Of a stretch of 64,000 nt of DNA, positions 10,200 through 19,591 are shown one piece after another (positions within the stretch are counted from its first letter, which is position 1; every line of letters starts with the position of its first letter). Origin of the DNA: Polaribacter ponticola. GTDB taxonomy: Bacteria > Bacteroidota > Bacteroidia > Flavobacteriales > Flavobacteriaceae. The notes beneath the pieces are model-generated. The model was not told where the DNA came from. It searched no databases and worked only from the letters and a program-made list of their open reading frames with translations. Location: NCBI RefSeq assembly GCF_026191475.2, contig NZ_JAOSLC020000003.1, positions 434,001 to 498,000 on the forward strand. Direction: 5' to 3'. The translations under genes were made by a program, and so were the position numbers.

Positions 10200-12721
10200 T
10201 TATTTTTTAATTGTAAAATAAAATGTTGTTCCTTTATTAATTTCAGATTCAAGCCAAATTTCACCTTTATATAAGCTAACAATCTTTTTAACTATTGATA
10301 ATCCTATTCCGCTAGAGTTTTTTGCTTTTTTAAGAGATTGAAAAATTTTGAAAATCTTATCAAAATGCTTTTTTTCAATTCCCATTCCATTATCGGATAC
10401 AGAAAACTCATAAAAAGAAGAGCGTTCATTTACCTTTATATTTATAATTCCTTTTTCTTTATTATTAAATTTAATTGCATTACTAATTAAATTTTGAAAT
10501 AATTGTTGAAACTTAACCTTATCTCCTTTTATAACTGGTAAAGTGTTTAAAATATTAACAGAAATATTTTCAGGTATATACAATACTGTTTTTAATTCTT
10601 TAATTAAAAAATTAAAGTCCACTTCCTCATTAACTTCCTCATTACCAGATGTTATACTTGAATATTCTAAAATACTAGAAATTAAATTATCCATAACTTC
10701 TAAGGTATTTTCTATATCATCAAAGTTTTGCAAACTAAAATCGTCAAACTTTTCTTTGTTATCTGTTTTAATCCAATTGGTTAATGCAGAAATACTTCTT
10801 AATGGAGATTTTAAATCGTGAGATACTATATGAGCATATTCTTGAAGTTCACTATTACTTTTTTCTAATTTATTTAATAAATTACCTTTTTGTATTTCTA
10901 AATTTTTTAAATCTGTTATGTCTAAGTAAATTTCTACAGCTCCAGTAATCTTTCCGTTTACATTATAGTTAGATGCTCTACTCACTAACCAAAACCTTTT
11001 TTCACCTTTTTTTGTTTTTGCAGTAATTTCAAATGATTTCGATTCTTCATTAACTTTCATTAACTGCTCTTGCTTTACCCTTTTTTCCAAAACATTTAAA
11101 GGAAATAGTTTAATCGCTTTTTCACCTATTAATTCTTTTTCACTATAACCAGACATAGCACTAAAACTCTGGTTTACTAAAAGAATTTCTCCCTCATTAT
11201 TTACTTCCAATAAACCTAGGTTCATATTCGCAATAATATCGCCGTACTTTTGCTTTTGGGCTTCTATATTTCTATAAAAATTTCTTTCTAAAGTTACATC
11301 GTTAAAACTCCATAACTGACCTTTAAAAACTCCATTTTTATAAACAGGTATGTAGTTTCTCTCAAGAATTTTACCATCTGCCATCCTTATTTCTTCTCCT
11401 AAAACAACTTCTCTTTTTTCAATAATTTCTTCATATCGAATTACAAATTCATTTGGGTTTTCAAAAAGAAGTTTACTTTGCTCAGCTCCATTTGACATAT
11501 CTTGTCCAATGTACTGCTCTGGTGATTCTGGCATATAAAATAAATCACATAATTTTTTATTTACTAAAAGTGCAACTCTATTTTCATCTTCTAAAAAAAT
11601 AGCGTTATTAAGGTTTAAAATTAAATTTTTTAGTCTATTCTCAGATTCTAATAGTTTGTTTTTATCTACGTTTTCAATAGTAATATCTCTTGCTATTCCT
11701 TGAATAGCGAAAACATCACCTTCGTCGTTTATTACTAAACTTGCATTTATATTGAGATCTTTAATAATATTGTCCCTAGATATTATTTGAATTTTAAAAT
11801 CTTTAAGTTCCCCTTTTTCTTTAATTAAAAGAAAATCACTTAAAACTTCATTTATATTTGATTGAAATAAAAAATCTTTTAAGTTTAGTTCTTCTTCATC
11901 ATTATTGCACCCTAAAAGTTGAATAGTAGAGTCATTCATTTCAAGAATTTTTCCTGAAAAATCTATAATACAATAAGCATCATTTATATTTTTAAAAACA
12001 CCTTTTAATTGAGAAGTTTTCTCTACCAAAAGGTGTTCTAGTTTTGTATTGGCTTTTTCTAACTGTATTGTTGTGTTAAATAATTCTAACGATTTTACTT
12101 CAAGAATTTTTTCAGCTTGTTTTCTCGCTTTTCGTTCTCTTAAAAGAGCTCTTTCTAATATGTTTACTTTCTCTTTATCCACTAATTCTTTATTGATAAA
12201 AAATCTTACTTCTGTACCGTTTTCATTAATTTTTTCTAATACTATTTCTGCAGAACTATTAAAGTGTTCAAATGTTTTATTCATTAAACCCAACCCAAAA
12301 TGATGCATAGCTCTATTAGATTTATAAACCATTATTAATGAGTTTTCATTTTTATGCTCTACAATAAAAGTGGGCAACTCTGCATCTGGATATATTTTTC
12401 TAACTTCAACATGAATATGATCTTCAATTGAAGCTAACATTTCTATTGGGTCTTTATAAGTTTCTAATAAACCTGGATAACTATCTCTTAAAACCGAAAA
12501 AAATGTTCTGCATAAATTAATAATAAATTATCAATTGAAATTTCTGTATTTGAACTTAAGTTCTGAAGTAACTGTAACATTTCTGAGAAACTATAAGTTC
12601 CTATAGAAGTATAAGCTCCTTCTGAATCTAAATTAGATTGCATAATTATTTTATCAACCATTTCAATTCCAAATTTGTCTTCGACTAAATCTAAAAACTC
12701 TGTAAAAACTATTCCTTTCAT
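10200..12721 (-). CDS. H-NOX/PAS sensor histidine kinase (one apparent 1-nt frameshift)
   Basis: About 840 residues after correcting a T8-to-T7 contraction at 12497-12503 (restores EHFFSVLRDSYPGLLETYKDPIE). Domains: H-NOX/HNOB haem domain 1-~180, with probable proximal His104 (DHIHVEV), Pro117, and the YxSxR haem-propionate motif Y133-S135-R137; coiled coil ~185-240; three PAS domains at ~239-349, 357-479 and 489-604; HisKA with H635 in VSHDLKSP; HATPase with NLISNAIKFN, DNGMGIE and GIGLSIV. The position equivalent to the O2-stabilising distal Tyr of Thermoanaerobacter H-NOX is Phe142, which favours NO over O2 (inference from family knowledge). The ATG overlaps the receiver gene's stop, so the two genes are translationally coupled. 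Confidence 0.88.
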
Positions 12722-13128
12722 TATAATATTTTAAATTCGCTTAAACTCCAATATTTTAATATTATTGCTATTTTCTCCTCATAATCTTCATATTTCAAAG
12801 GTTTAAGATAATATCCTGCAATTCCTATTTTATAGCATTCAGAAATATCATTATTGTTATTAGAAGTAGTTAAAACGATAGTTGGTATGTGTTTTAAACT
12901 TTCATTGTTTTTTAAAATAGATAAAAACTCTATCCCATTAGTATCGGGCATATTTAAATCTAATAAAATAATATTCGGCTGATAATTTTTTAAAAGGTCT
13001 AATGCTTCAGAACCATTTTGAGCAATAGTTATAGAATGATTACTTTCTGGCCCCAAAGCCCTGTTAAGTTTCATCACTTCAATTCTATCATCATCTATTA
13101 GTAAAATTTCTAACTCTTTTGTCAACAT
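12721..13128 (-). CDS. Single-domain response regulator (CheY-like)
   Basis: 135 residues with receiver features only: acidic cluster LLIDDDR, phosphoacceptor D57 in ILLDLNMPDTNG, Thr in VLTTSN, Lys in YLKPLK. There is no output domain. It is the first gene of the H-NOX operon and its stop overlaps the kinase start by one base. It probably acts as an intermediate phosphate carrier (kinase to receiver to Hpt to LytTR) or as a phosphate sink. Confidence 0.9.
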   Translation of the reverse strand: MLTKELEILLIDDDRIEVMKLNRALGPESNHSITIAQNGSEALDLLKNYQPNIILLDLNMPDTNGIEFLSILKNNESLKHIPTIVLTTSNNNNDISECYKIGIAGYYLKPLKYEDYEEKIAIILKYWSLSEFKIL

Positions 13129-13264
13129 AATAAACTATTACTGTTGAGTAAATTTACTATTATAATGTTTTATTGTTAAAAAATTATATTCAATAGCTTT
13201 TTTCTACCGACGAACAGTAATTTAATATAGATGAATTGGTTAATTATTAAAAACAAAGAATTAT

Positions 13265-13292
13265 AGTTAATAATTATAGAGAATTATTAACT
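13265..13292 (-). terminator. Stem-loop after the his operon
   Basis: AGTTAATAATT and AATTATTAACT pair over 11 bp with loop ATAGAG, 16 bases beyond the hisIE stop. No clear T-run follows, so termination strength is uncertain. Confidence 0.4.
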
Positions 13293-13307
13293 AAAAAGTT
13301 AAGGTAA

Positions 13308-13907
13308 TTATTTCTGCCTTTTCTTTAATTCTGCTTCAATATCTTTTAAAGTGAACCCTTTTGCTTGTAACAACATTAAATAATGAAATAATAAATCTGC
13401 CGATTCATATAAAAACAGCTCGTCGTTATTATCCATGGCTTCGATTACAGTTTCAACTGCTTCCTCTCCTACTTTTTGTGCTACTTTATTAATTCCTTTT
13501 GCAAATAAACTTGCTACATAAGATTTTTGAGTGCCTTTATTGGCAACTCTTTCTGTAATTACATTTTCTAAAGTAGAAAAGAAACCGAAATTTGAATTGT
13601 TTTCTTCATTCCAGCAAGTGTCTGTTCCTTTATGACATGTTGGCCCATTAGGATTTACAGAAATCAATAAAGTATCATTATCGCAATCTAATTTAATATC
13701 AACTAAATTTAATACATTTCCACTTTCTTCGCCTTTAGTCCACAAACGTTTTTTAGTTCTAGAAAAGAAAGTAACTAACTTTGTTTCTTGAGTTTTTTTG
13801 AATGCTTCCTCATTCATATACCCTAACATCAATACATTTTTTGTTGTTGCATCTTGAATGATTGCTGGCACTAATCCGTCGTTATTTTTATTGAAATCTA
13901 TTGTCAT
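13308..13907 (-). CDS. hisIE: Bifunctional phosphoribosyl-AMP cyclohydrolase / phosphoribosyl-ATP pyrophosphatase
   Basis: 199 residues, normal for the fusion. The HisI half (1-~110) has the metal/catalytic cysteine segment GPTCHKGTDTCW and DCDND. The HisE half (~115-199) has KVGEEAVETVIEA and the DLLFHYLMLL helix. It catalyses steps 2 and 3 of histidine synthesis. It is the last gene of the operon and its ATG overlaps the stop of the upstream acetyltransferase gene (TAATG). Confidence 0.96.
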   Translation of the reverse strand: MTIDFNKNNDGLVPAIIQDATTKNVLMLGYMNEEAFKKTQETKLVTFFSRTKKRLWTKGEESGNVLNLVDIKLDCDNDTLLISVNPNGPTCHKGTDTCWNEENNSNFGFFSTLENVITERVANKGTQKSYVASLFAKGINKVAQKVGEEAVETVIEAMDNNDELFLYESADLLFHYLMLLQAKGFTLKDIEAELKKRQK

Positions 13908-14368
13908 TATTTTAATTTTAACTCCATTTTTACATCAGCAGATTCAAAATGTACATCTACTATTTCTACATGTTTAAAACCTAACTTTTCGTATAATTTT
14001 AAAGCGCTTTCTAACTTACTACTAGATTCTAATGTAAGTATTTCTATATTTTTCTCTTTACAAATATCAATACAAGTTTGCATTAATTTATTTCCTATGC
14101 CTAAACCTTTATATCCATCTACAACACCTAATTTCAGAATTTCAAAGGTAGTATCATTAACAGGAACTAAACTGATTGTTCCAACAATTTTAGAATTAAA
14201 ATGTGCTAAAAAGATAAAACTTCCTTTATCTAAAAATTTTTGAGGATTATCTAATAAATCATCATCTGCTTTTTCATACAAATTGTGTGCATGCAACCAA
14301 TTTAAAGAAATCTCTTTAAATTGCTGATGGTATTTATCTTCGTAGCTTTTAATTAGTAATTCTTTCAT
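13907..14368 (-). CDS. GNAT-family N-acetyltransferase inside the his operon
   Basis: 153 residues with the GNAT acetyl-CoA motif (VVDGYKGLGIGNKLMQTCI) and the C-terminal LYEKLGF motif. It lies between hisF and hisIE and overlaps hisIE by one base, so it is co-translated with the pathway. No GNAT step is needed in histidine synthesis; its substrate is unknown. It may be a passenger or may modify a small molecule or protein. Confidence 0.85.
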   Translation of the reverse strand: MKELLIKSYEDKYHQQFKEISLNWLHAHNLYEKADDDLLDNPQKFLDKGSFIFLAHFNSKIVGTISLVPVNDTTFEILKLGVVDGYKGLGIGNKLMQTCIDICKEKNIEILTLESSSKLESALKLYEKLGFKHVEIVDVHFESADVKMELKLK

Positions 14369-14384
14369 ATCTTATTATTTAATA

Positions 14385-15140
14385 CTAAAGTCTAACAAGA
14401 ATATTCTGCTTTTTCAACTCTTTTTTCAACTCTAAAATTTGTATTTCTCCAAAGTGAAAAACACTTGCTGCTAAAGCTGCATCCGACTTTCCTGTTTCGA
14501 AAGTATCTATAAAATGTTGAACTGTTCCTGCGCCACCAGAAGCTATAATTGGTATATTTAATTCTATTGATAATTTAGCTAAAGCTTCATTTGCAAAACC
14601 TGCTTTTGTTCCATCATTATTCATGGATGTAAATAAAATTTCTCCTGCACCACGTTTTTCAACTTCTTTTGCCCAATCAAATAGATTTAATTCTGTTGGA
14701 ATTGTTCCACCTGCTAAATGCACAATCCATTCTCCATCTATTTGTTTTGCATCTATAGCTACCACTACACATTGATTTCCAAATTTTTCTGCTAATTCAT
14801 TCACCAACTCGGGTCTTTTTATAGCAGAAGAATTTATTGAAACTTTATCTGCACCAGATTTTAATAATAAATCTACATCAGCAACAGAAGAAATTCCGCC
14901 ACCAACTGTAAACGGAATATTAACTTGTTCTGCAACCTTTAAAACCATTTCTAACATGGTTTTTCTTCCTTCTAAAGTAGCTGAAATATCTAGGAAAACC
15001 AATTCATCTGCACCTAATTCAGCGTATTGTTTTGCTAAAACTACTGGATCTCCAGCATCAATTAAATTAACGAAATTTACACCTTTTACAGTTCTTCCGT
15101 TTTTAATATCTAAACAAGGTATAATTCTTTTTGTTAACAT
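14385..15140 (-). CDS. hisF: Imidazole glycerol phosphate synthase, cyclase subunit
   Basis: 251 residues from [15 protein letters not shown], the usual family start and length. TIM-barrel phosphate-binding motifs FTVGGGISS and IASGGAGT and the catalytic Asp in CLDIKNG and FTSMNNDGT are visible. An upstream in-frame extension to 15221 ([10 protein letters not shown]...) is only the REP-like palindrome read as protein and should not be annotated. It works with HisH (16328-16909). Confidence 0.96.
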   Translation of the reverse strand: MLTKRIIPCLDIKNGRTVKGVNFVNLIDAGDPVVLAKQYAELGADELVFLDISATLEGRKTMLEMVLKVAEQVNIPFTVGGGISSVADVDLLLKSGADKVSINSSAIKRPELVNELAEKFGNQCVVVAIDAKQIDGEWIVHLAGGTIPTELNLFDWAKEVEKRGAGEILFTSMNNDGTKAGFANEALAKLSIELNIPIIASGGAGTVQHFIDTFETGKSDAALAASVFHFGEIQILELKKELKKQNILVRL

Positions 15141-15156
15141 TTTTTTATTTGTCTTC

Positions 15157-15219
15157 GTCATTGCGAGGTACAAAGCAATCTCTTTATAAGTAGCAGATTG
15201 CTTCGTACCTCGCAATGAC
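15157..15219. repeat. REP-like palindrome between hisA and hisF
   Basis: 25-bp inverted arms starting GTCATTGCGAGGTAC and ending AGCAATCT, with one mismatch, around a 13-base loop. It begins 2 bases after the hisA stop. Related copies are at 19592-19669 and, inside topB, at 63658-63729. This type is a widespread Bacteroidota REP-like sequence. Confidence 0.9.
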
Positions 15220-15221
15220 AT

Positions 15222-15959
15222 TTAATTATTTATTATAAATTGTTCTAATTGTTTTAAGCTGATTTTATTCTCATAAATAGCCTTCCCGATAATAACACCT
15301 TCACAACCATTTTCTGCCAACTTTGGCAATTCATCAAACGTTGAAATTCCACCTGAAGCTATTAGTTTTAGAGGTTTTATTTCTGATAAAATAGTATTAT
15401 AAGTATCAAAACTTGGTCCTTGTAACATTCCGTCTTTAGAAATATCTGTGCAAATTACATATTGAATTCCCTTTTGCTGATAATCAGAAATAAAAGGAAT
15501 TAATTCTAAAGTACTTTCTTCTTGCCAACCATTTGTAGCAATTTTCCCACCAGAATTATCTGGGTAAAAATCTGCTCCTAAAATAATTTTTTCTGAACCA
15601 TATCTTGAAATCCAACTTTCGAAGATTTCGCTATTTTTTACAGCGATACTACCACCAGTAATTTGATTTGCTCCAGAATTAAAAGCAATTTCTAAATCTT
15701 TATCAGATTTTAAACCACCACCAAAATCAATTTTTAAATTGGTTTTAGAAGCAATTAGCTCTAATACTTTATAGTTGATAATTTGGCTTGCTTTTGCTCC
15801 ATCTAAATCTACAACATGTAAATACTCGATTCCTGCTGCTTCAAATTCTTTGGCAACTTCTAACGGATTTTCGTTATAAATTTTCTTTGTGTTATAATCT
15901 CCTTTTGTTAAACGAACACATTTTCCGTCTATAATATCTATTGCTGGTATTATTCTCAT
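15222..15959 (-). CDS. hisA: ProFAR isomerase
   Basis: 245-residue TIM barrel with [17 protein letters not shown], the phosphate sites DFGGGLKS and IASGGIST, and GADFYP; normal length. It isomerises ProFAR to PRFAR. The base before its ATG belongs to a TTGATTAA/TTAATCAA palindrome that also precedes hisB and hisD. Separated from hisH by the GIY-YIG cassette. Confidence 0.96.
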   Translation of the reverse strand: MRIIPAIDIIDGKCVRLTKGDYNTKKIYNENPLEVAKEFEAAGIEYLHVVDLDGAKASQIINYKVLELIASKTNLKIDFGGGLKSDKDLEIAFNSGANQITGGSIAVKNSEIFESWISRYGSEKIILGADFYPDNSGGKIATNGWQEESTLELIPFISDYQQKGIQYVICTDISKDGMLQGPSFDTYNTILSEIKPLKLIASGGISTFDELPKLAENGCEGVIIGKAIYENKISLKQLEQFIINN

Positions 15960-15978
15960 TGATTAATTTATTAATCAA
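15959..15978. repeat. Start-abutting palindrome of hisA
   Basis: TTGATTAA-TTTA-TTAATCAA touches the hisA ATG. Near-identical palindromes touch the ATGs of hisB (18124-18141) and hisD (20994-21013). Confidence 0.85.
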
Positions 15979-15997
15979 CCCTGAACTTGTTTCAGGG
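15979..15997. repeat. CTGAA-type palindrome, hisA-side end of cassette 1
   Basis: CCCTGAA-CTTGT-TTCAGGG, 7-bp arms. It is the reverse-complement orientation of the ACAAG-spacer palindrome at 16303-16323 on the other side of the GIY-YIG gene. Confidence 0.9.
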
Positions 15998-16002
15998 TCT
16001 TT

Positions 16003-16281
16003 TTATTCAATTTCTAATGTTATTAAGTTTGGATTAGACTTTTTTATTAAATTCCATTTCCATTCTTTATGCCAATTCTTTAATTGTTTTTCTCTTTTTC
16101 TTGCATCCTTTAAATCTTCAAATTCTTCAAAATATAATAATTCACAAACACTATACTTTTTTGTAAATAATGCTCCTTTACCTTTTTTATGTTCAGAAAC
16201 TCTTCTACTTAAATTTTCTGTATATCCTACATATAATACAGTTCTGTTTTTATTTGATAATATGTAACAATAGTAATTCAT
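16003..16281 (-). CDS. GIY-YIG nuclease family protein (intact, in palindrome-flanked cassette)
   Basis: 92 residues from ATG 16281 (a longer TTG-initiated reading is implausible). The GIY-YIG core is complete: YYCYILSN, LYVGYTENLSRRVSEH with the conserved Arg, and the metal-binding Glu in DARKREKQLKNW. Members are small stand-alone nucleases of the UPF0213 type. It lies between hisH and hisA with palindromes on both sides, and is a close relative of the broken copy at 18170-18457 (e.g. shared SNKNRTVL, GALFTKKY, KREKQLKNW/KRELQLKNW). It has no place in histidine synthesis and is probably a mobile passenger (inference). Confidence 0.88.
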   Translation of the reverse strand: MNYYCYILSNKNRTVLYVGYTENLSRRVSEHKKGKGALFTKKYSVCELLYFEEFEDLKDARKREKQLKNWHKEWKWNLIKKSNPNLITLEIE

Positions 16282-16302
16282 GGTAAAATTAAAATTTAAA
16301 AA

Positions 16303-16323
16303 ATTCTGAAACAAGTTCAGAAT
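16303..16323. repeat. CTGAA-type palindrome, hisH-side end of cassette 1
   Basis: ATTCTGAA-ACAAG-TTCAGAAT, 8-bp perfect arms, directly adjacent to the inverted repeat that covers the hisH stop codon. Confidence 0.9.
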
Positions 16324-16372
16324 GGAGTTATAGGTTCAAAAAATTCTCAAGAATTTTTGAACCTATAACTCC
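16324..16372. repeat. Inverted repeat spanning the hisH stop codon
   Basis: Arms of 24 and 23 bases (outer part GGAGTTATAGGTTC / GAACCTATAACTCC) with one bulged A and a 2-base loop. One arm is hisH coding sequence, the other contains the last codons, the stop and 3' flank. Confidence 0.85.
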
Positions 16373-16909
16373 ACTTTTCTCTGGATGAAATTGAACTCCA
16401 TAGAAATTATCTTTTTGTAATGCAGATGCGTACTCAATTTCATAATCTGTTGTTGCAATAGATTCATAACACTTTTCTGCATAAAAACTATGCACTAAAT
16501 ACATGAATTCGTTTTCTTTTATTCCATTGAATAAATCTGATTTTAAATCAGAAATAACATTCCAACCCATTTGCGGAACTTTAACAGAATTTGAAAATCG
16601 TTTTATAGCAACATCAAAAATCCCCAATCCTTTTGTGTTTCCTTCTTCTGACGAATTACACATTAATTGCATTCCTAAACAGATACCTAAAACGGGTTGT
16701 TTTAAAGTCGGAATTACTTTATCTAATCCGCTTTCTTGCAACATTTTCATTGCAGAACTTGCTTCACCTACTCCAGGAAAAATTACTTTATCAGCCGCTT
16801 TTATTTCATCAATCTTATTTGATAAAACAGCATCAACACCTAATCTTTTAAAGGCAAATTGAATACTTTTAATGTTTCCTGCTCCGTAATCTATAATTAT
16901 GAGTTTCAT
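16328..16909 (-). CDS. hisH: Imidazole glycerol phosphate synthase, glutaminase subunit
   Basis: 193 residues. Class I glutamine amidotransferase with nucleophile Cys in GICLGMQLM, and the His-Glu dyad in VQFHPEKSG. It supplies ammonia to HisF. Its 3' end forms a long inverted repeat with the bases downstream of the stop. Confidence 0.96.
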   Translation of the reverse strand: MKLIIIDYGAGNIKSIQFAFKRLGVDAVLSNKIDEIKAADKVIFPGVGEASSAMKMLQESGLDKVIPTLKQPVLGICLGMQLMCNSSEEGNTKGLGIFDVAIKRFSNSVKVPQMGWNVISDLKSDLFNGIKENEFMYLVHSFYAEKCYESIATTDYEIEYASALQKDNFYGVQFHPEKSGVIGSKILENFLNL

Positions 16910-16987
16910 AATTCAGTTGTTAGTGTTAAGTTATTAGTGTTTAGTTCGATTCACTCAAAACTAAAAATTAAACATTCAAAATTTAAG

Positions 16988-18124
16988 TTAAAGCATTCCT
17001 TTTGTTGATGGTAAAAACATCTTATTAGCATCTCTTTTTACAGCCATTTTCATTGCTTTTGCAAATGCTTTAAAAATACCTTCAATTTTATGATGTTCGT
17101 TTATTCCTTCAGCTTTAATATTTAAGTTGCATTTTGCACCATCTGTAAACGATTTAAACAGGTGGAAAAACATTTCTGTTGGCATGTCACCAATTTTTTC
17201 TCTTTTAAATTCTGCAGCCCATTCTAACCAATTTCTTCCTCCAAAATCAACAGCAACTTGCGCCAAACAATCATCCATTGGTAAACAAAAACCATAACGT
17301 TCTATTCCTAGTTTATTTCCTAATGCTTTGTTGAATAATTCACCCAAAGCAATCATTGTATCTTCCACAGTGTGGTGTTCATCTACATTTAAATCACCAT
17401 TTACCTTAATTGTTAAATCCATGTTTCCATGTCTTCCAATTTGGTCTAACATATGATCGAAAAATGATAAACCTGTATCAATATCATTTTTACCAGAACC
17501 ATCTAAATTTAGTTTGATGTAAATTTTGGTTTCATTGGTGTTTCTAGTAATTTCAGAAACTCTATCTTCTAATTTTAAAAACTCATAAATAGTTTTCCAA
17601 TCTGTAGAAGTTAATGCAATTGAATTTAAAATTTCTTGTTTAGAAGTTTCAATTTCATCAGCACCTAATTCTGGATCTTCAGATAAATAAATACCTTTTG
17701 CACCTAAATTCTTGGCTAATTCCATATCTGTAATTCTATCGCCTAAAACAAACGAGTTTTCTAAATCATAATCTTCAGAAAAATACTTCGTTAATAAACC
17801 TGTTCTTGGTTTACGAGTTTCAGCATTTTGATGCGGAAACGTTTTATCTATATGAACTTCTGTAAAAACAACACCTTCTTTTTCGAAAGCAGACATCACT
17901 TTATTCTGTGCAGGCCAAAAAGTATCTTCAGGAAAAGAATCTGTTCCCAATCCGTCTTGATTTGTAACCATTACCAATTCGTAATCCAATTCTGAAGCAA
18001 TTTTTGCCATATATTGAAACACTTTTGGATAAAACTCTAACTTCTCTAAACTATCTAACTGATAATCTACTGGTGGCTCTAAAACCAAGGTTCCGTCTCG
18101 GTCGATAAATAATACTTTCTTCAT
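16988..18124 (-). CDS. hisB: Bifunctional histidinol-phosphatase / imidazoleglycerol-phosphate dehydratase
   Basis: 378 residues from [13 protein letters not shown], the usual start. The N-terminal HAD phosphatase (DRDGTL nucleophile, TNQDG) is followed from ~190 by the dehydratase ([38 protein letters not shown]). It performs steps 6 and 8. A TTG 18 bases upstream would read through the palindrome that touches the ATG; ATG 18124 is preferred. Confidence 0.96.
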   Translation of the reverse strand: MKKVLFIDRDGTLVLEPPVDYQLDSLEKLEFYPKVFQYMAKIASELDYELVMVTNQDGLGTDSFPEDTFWPAQNKVMSAFEKEGVVFTEVHIDKTFPHQNAETRKPRTGLLTKYFSEDYDLENSFVLGDRITDMELAKNLGAKGIYLSEDPELGADEIETSKQEILNSIALTSTDWKTIYEFLKLEDRVSEITRNTNETKIYIKLNLDGSGKNDIDTGLSFFDHMLDQIGRHGNMDLTIKVNGDLNVDEHHTVEDTMIALGELFNKALGNKLGIERYGFCLPMDDCLAQVAVDFGGRNWLEWAAEFKREKIGDMPTEMFFHLFKSFTDGAKCNLNIKAEGINEHHKIEGIFKAFAKAMKMAVKRDANKMFLPSTKGML

Positions 18125-18141
18125 GATTAACTTGTTAATCA
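18124..18141. repeat. Start-abutting palindrome of hisB
   Basis: TGATTAA-CTTG-TTAATCA, overlapping the first base of the hisB ATG; counterpart of those before hisA and hisD. Confidence 0.85.
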
Positions 18142-18143
18142 AC

Positions 18144-18160
18144 CCTGAACTTGATTCAGG
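18144..18160. repeat. CTGAA-type palindrome, hisB-side end of cassette 2
   Basis: CCTGAA-CTTGA-TTCAGG. It is the reverse complement of the TCAAG-spacer palindrome at 18482-18496. Confidence 0.9.
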
Positions 18161-18169
18161 ATCTGTTTA

Positions 18170-18457
18170 TTAAATTTCTAAAATCTTTAAATCAGGATTA
18201 TTTTCTTTTACTAAATCCCATTTCCAATCTTTTCTCCAGTTCTTTAACTGTAATTCTCTCTTTTTTGCTACTTTTTTCTCATTAAAACATTCAAAATAGA
18301 CTAATTCAATTGCATTATACTTTTTCGTAAATAACGCACCATTTCCACTTGCATGTTGAGTAATTCTTCTCTTTAAATTATCTGTTTAACCAATATGTAA
18401 TACTGTTCTGTTTTTATTACTTAAAAAATAACAATAGTATTTTTGATTACTTTCCAT
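18170..18457 (-). pseudogene. GIY-YIG nuclease gene with a nonsense codon (cassette 2)
   Basis: ATG 18457 begins MESNQKYYCYFLSNKNRTVLHIG, then TAA at 18386-18388, then TDNLKRRITQHASGNGALFTKKY...KRELQLKNWRKDWKWDLV...LEI and stop at 18170. Frame is kept throughout, and the family has Tyr at the stop position (GYT), so a TAT/TAC-to-TAA substitution is the simplest explanation. It is clearly homologous to the intact gene at 16003-16281 and has the same position relative to its flanking palindromes. Confidence 0.88.
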
Positions 18458-18481
18458 ATTCTAACTTTGTATTAAAAGTTC

Positions 18482-18496
18482 CTGAATCAAGTTCAG
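18482..18496. repeat. CTGAA-type palindrome, hisC-side end of cassette 2
   Basis: CTGAA-TCAAG-TTCAG, 7 bases from the inverted repeat that covers the hisC stop. Confidence 0.9.
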
Positions 18497-18501
18497 TATT
18501 T

Positions 18502-19551
18502 CTAAATTGATAAAAGTTCTTTTATCAATTTCTCATTTTCCAATTCAATTCCAACTGTAAAACGCAAACAATTTTCGCACAAAGGTTGTGTTGTTCTATT
18601 TCTAATAACAATTCCTTTTTCGATTAATTGGTTGTAACGTTTTGTTGCATCATCAACTTTTACGAGTACAAAATTACAATCTGTTGGATAAATATTTTCA
18701 ATAAATGAAACCGCTTTTAAACTTTCAATTAACAATTGTCTTTGATTGATAATTTCTGTAACTTCCGATTGAACTTCATTTATTTTAGACAATCTTTCAA
18801 TTGCTTTTTGCTGCGTTAATTCGTTTACGTTATAAGGTGGTTTTATTCGGTTTAAAATTGAAATTATTTCTTTTGAAGAATAACAAACCCCTAATCTAAT
18901 CCCAGCTAAACCATAAGCTTTTGATAAAGTTTGTGTTATTACTAAATTCGGAAAATCTGCTAACTTATCTAACCAACTTTTTTGTTCAGAAAAATCAATA
19001 TATGCTTCATCAATTACAACCAAACCATTGAATTTATTTAATAATTCTTCTACAATTTCTACCGAAAAACTATTTCCAGATGGATTATTAGGTGAACATA
19101 AAAATAAGATTTTACTATTTTTATCTACAGCATCTAAAATCTGATTTACTTTTGGCTGAAAGCTCTCGGTTAAAAGAACTTTTTTGTTCTCAATGGCATT
19201 GATATTCGCTAACACATCATACATTCCGTATGTTGGTGGTAATGTGATTATATTATCTTTATTTGGTTCACAAAACGCCCTAAAAATTAAATCTAAAACT
19301 TCATCACTTCCATTTCCTAATAAAATGTTTTCTTTTGAAACTCCTTTTATGTTGGACAACAAATCTTTAACTGAGTTTTGTTGTGGATCTGGATATCGAT
19401 TTACACCATTTTCAAACGGATTCTCATTCGCATCCAAAAAAACCATTTCATCTGTAGTTGCGTCTTTATATTCATCTCTCGCTGATGAATATGGCTTTAA
19501 AGACTTAATGTTTTCTCTTACGAGATTATTTATATTGAAATTTGTTTTCAT
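18502..19551 (-). CDS. hisC: Histidinol-phosphate aminotransferase
   Basis: 349-residue class I/II PLP aminotransferase. LGNGSDEVLDL, the Asp in VVIDEAYIDF, and the PLP lysine in TLSKAYGLAGIRLG are visible, with the C-terminal Arg in CLRFTVG. Third gene of the operon. The 3' end is followed by an inverted repeat and cassette 2, so hisB is transcribed through the cassette. Confidence 0.96.
   Translation of the reverse strand: MKTNFNINNLVRENIKSLKPYSSARDEYKDATTDEMVFLDANENPFENGVNRYPDPQQNSVKDLLSNIKGVSKENILLGNGSDEVLDLIFRAFCEPNKDNIITLPPTYGMYDVLANINAIENKKVLLTESFQPKVNQILDAVDKNSKILFLCSPNNPSGNSFSVEIVEELLNKFNGLVVIDEAYIDFSEQKSWLDKLADFPNLVITQTLSKAYGLAGIRLGVCYSSKEIISILNRIKPPYNVNELTQQKAIERLSKINEVQSEVTEIINQRQLLIESLKAVSFIENIYPTDCNFVLVKVDDATKRYNQLIEKGIVIRNRTTQPLCENCLRFTVGIELENEKLIKELLSI
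18504..18531. repeat. Inverted repeat over the hisC 3' end
   Basis: AAATTGATAAAAG and CTTTTATCAATTT, perfect 13-bp arms with a 2-base loop. One arm is hisC coding sequence; the other overlaps the stop codon. Confidence 0.85.
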
Positions 19552-19564
19552 TTTCTATTTGTCA

Positions 19565-19583
19565 TGCTAAATTTATTTCAGCA
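19565..19583. repeat. Small palindrome upstream of hisC
   Basis: TGCTAAA-TTTA-TTTCAGCA, imperfect. It takes the place of the TTGATTAA palindrome seen at the other junctions, 13 bases from the hisC ATG. Confidence 0.6.
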
Positions 19584-19591
19584 TCTTTTTT

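Noticed and set aside
15141..15221. N-terminal extension of HisF beginning [10 protein letters not shown]
   Set aside because: This is the REP-like palindrome read as protein; HisF proteins begin at [11 protein letters not shown].
18125..18142. TTG-initiated extension of HisB (MINKLI)
   Set aside because: The six codons are the start-abutting palindrome; the ATG at 18124 gives the usual HisB N-terminus.
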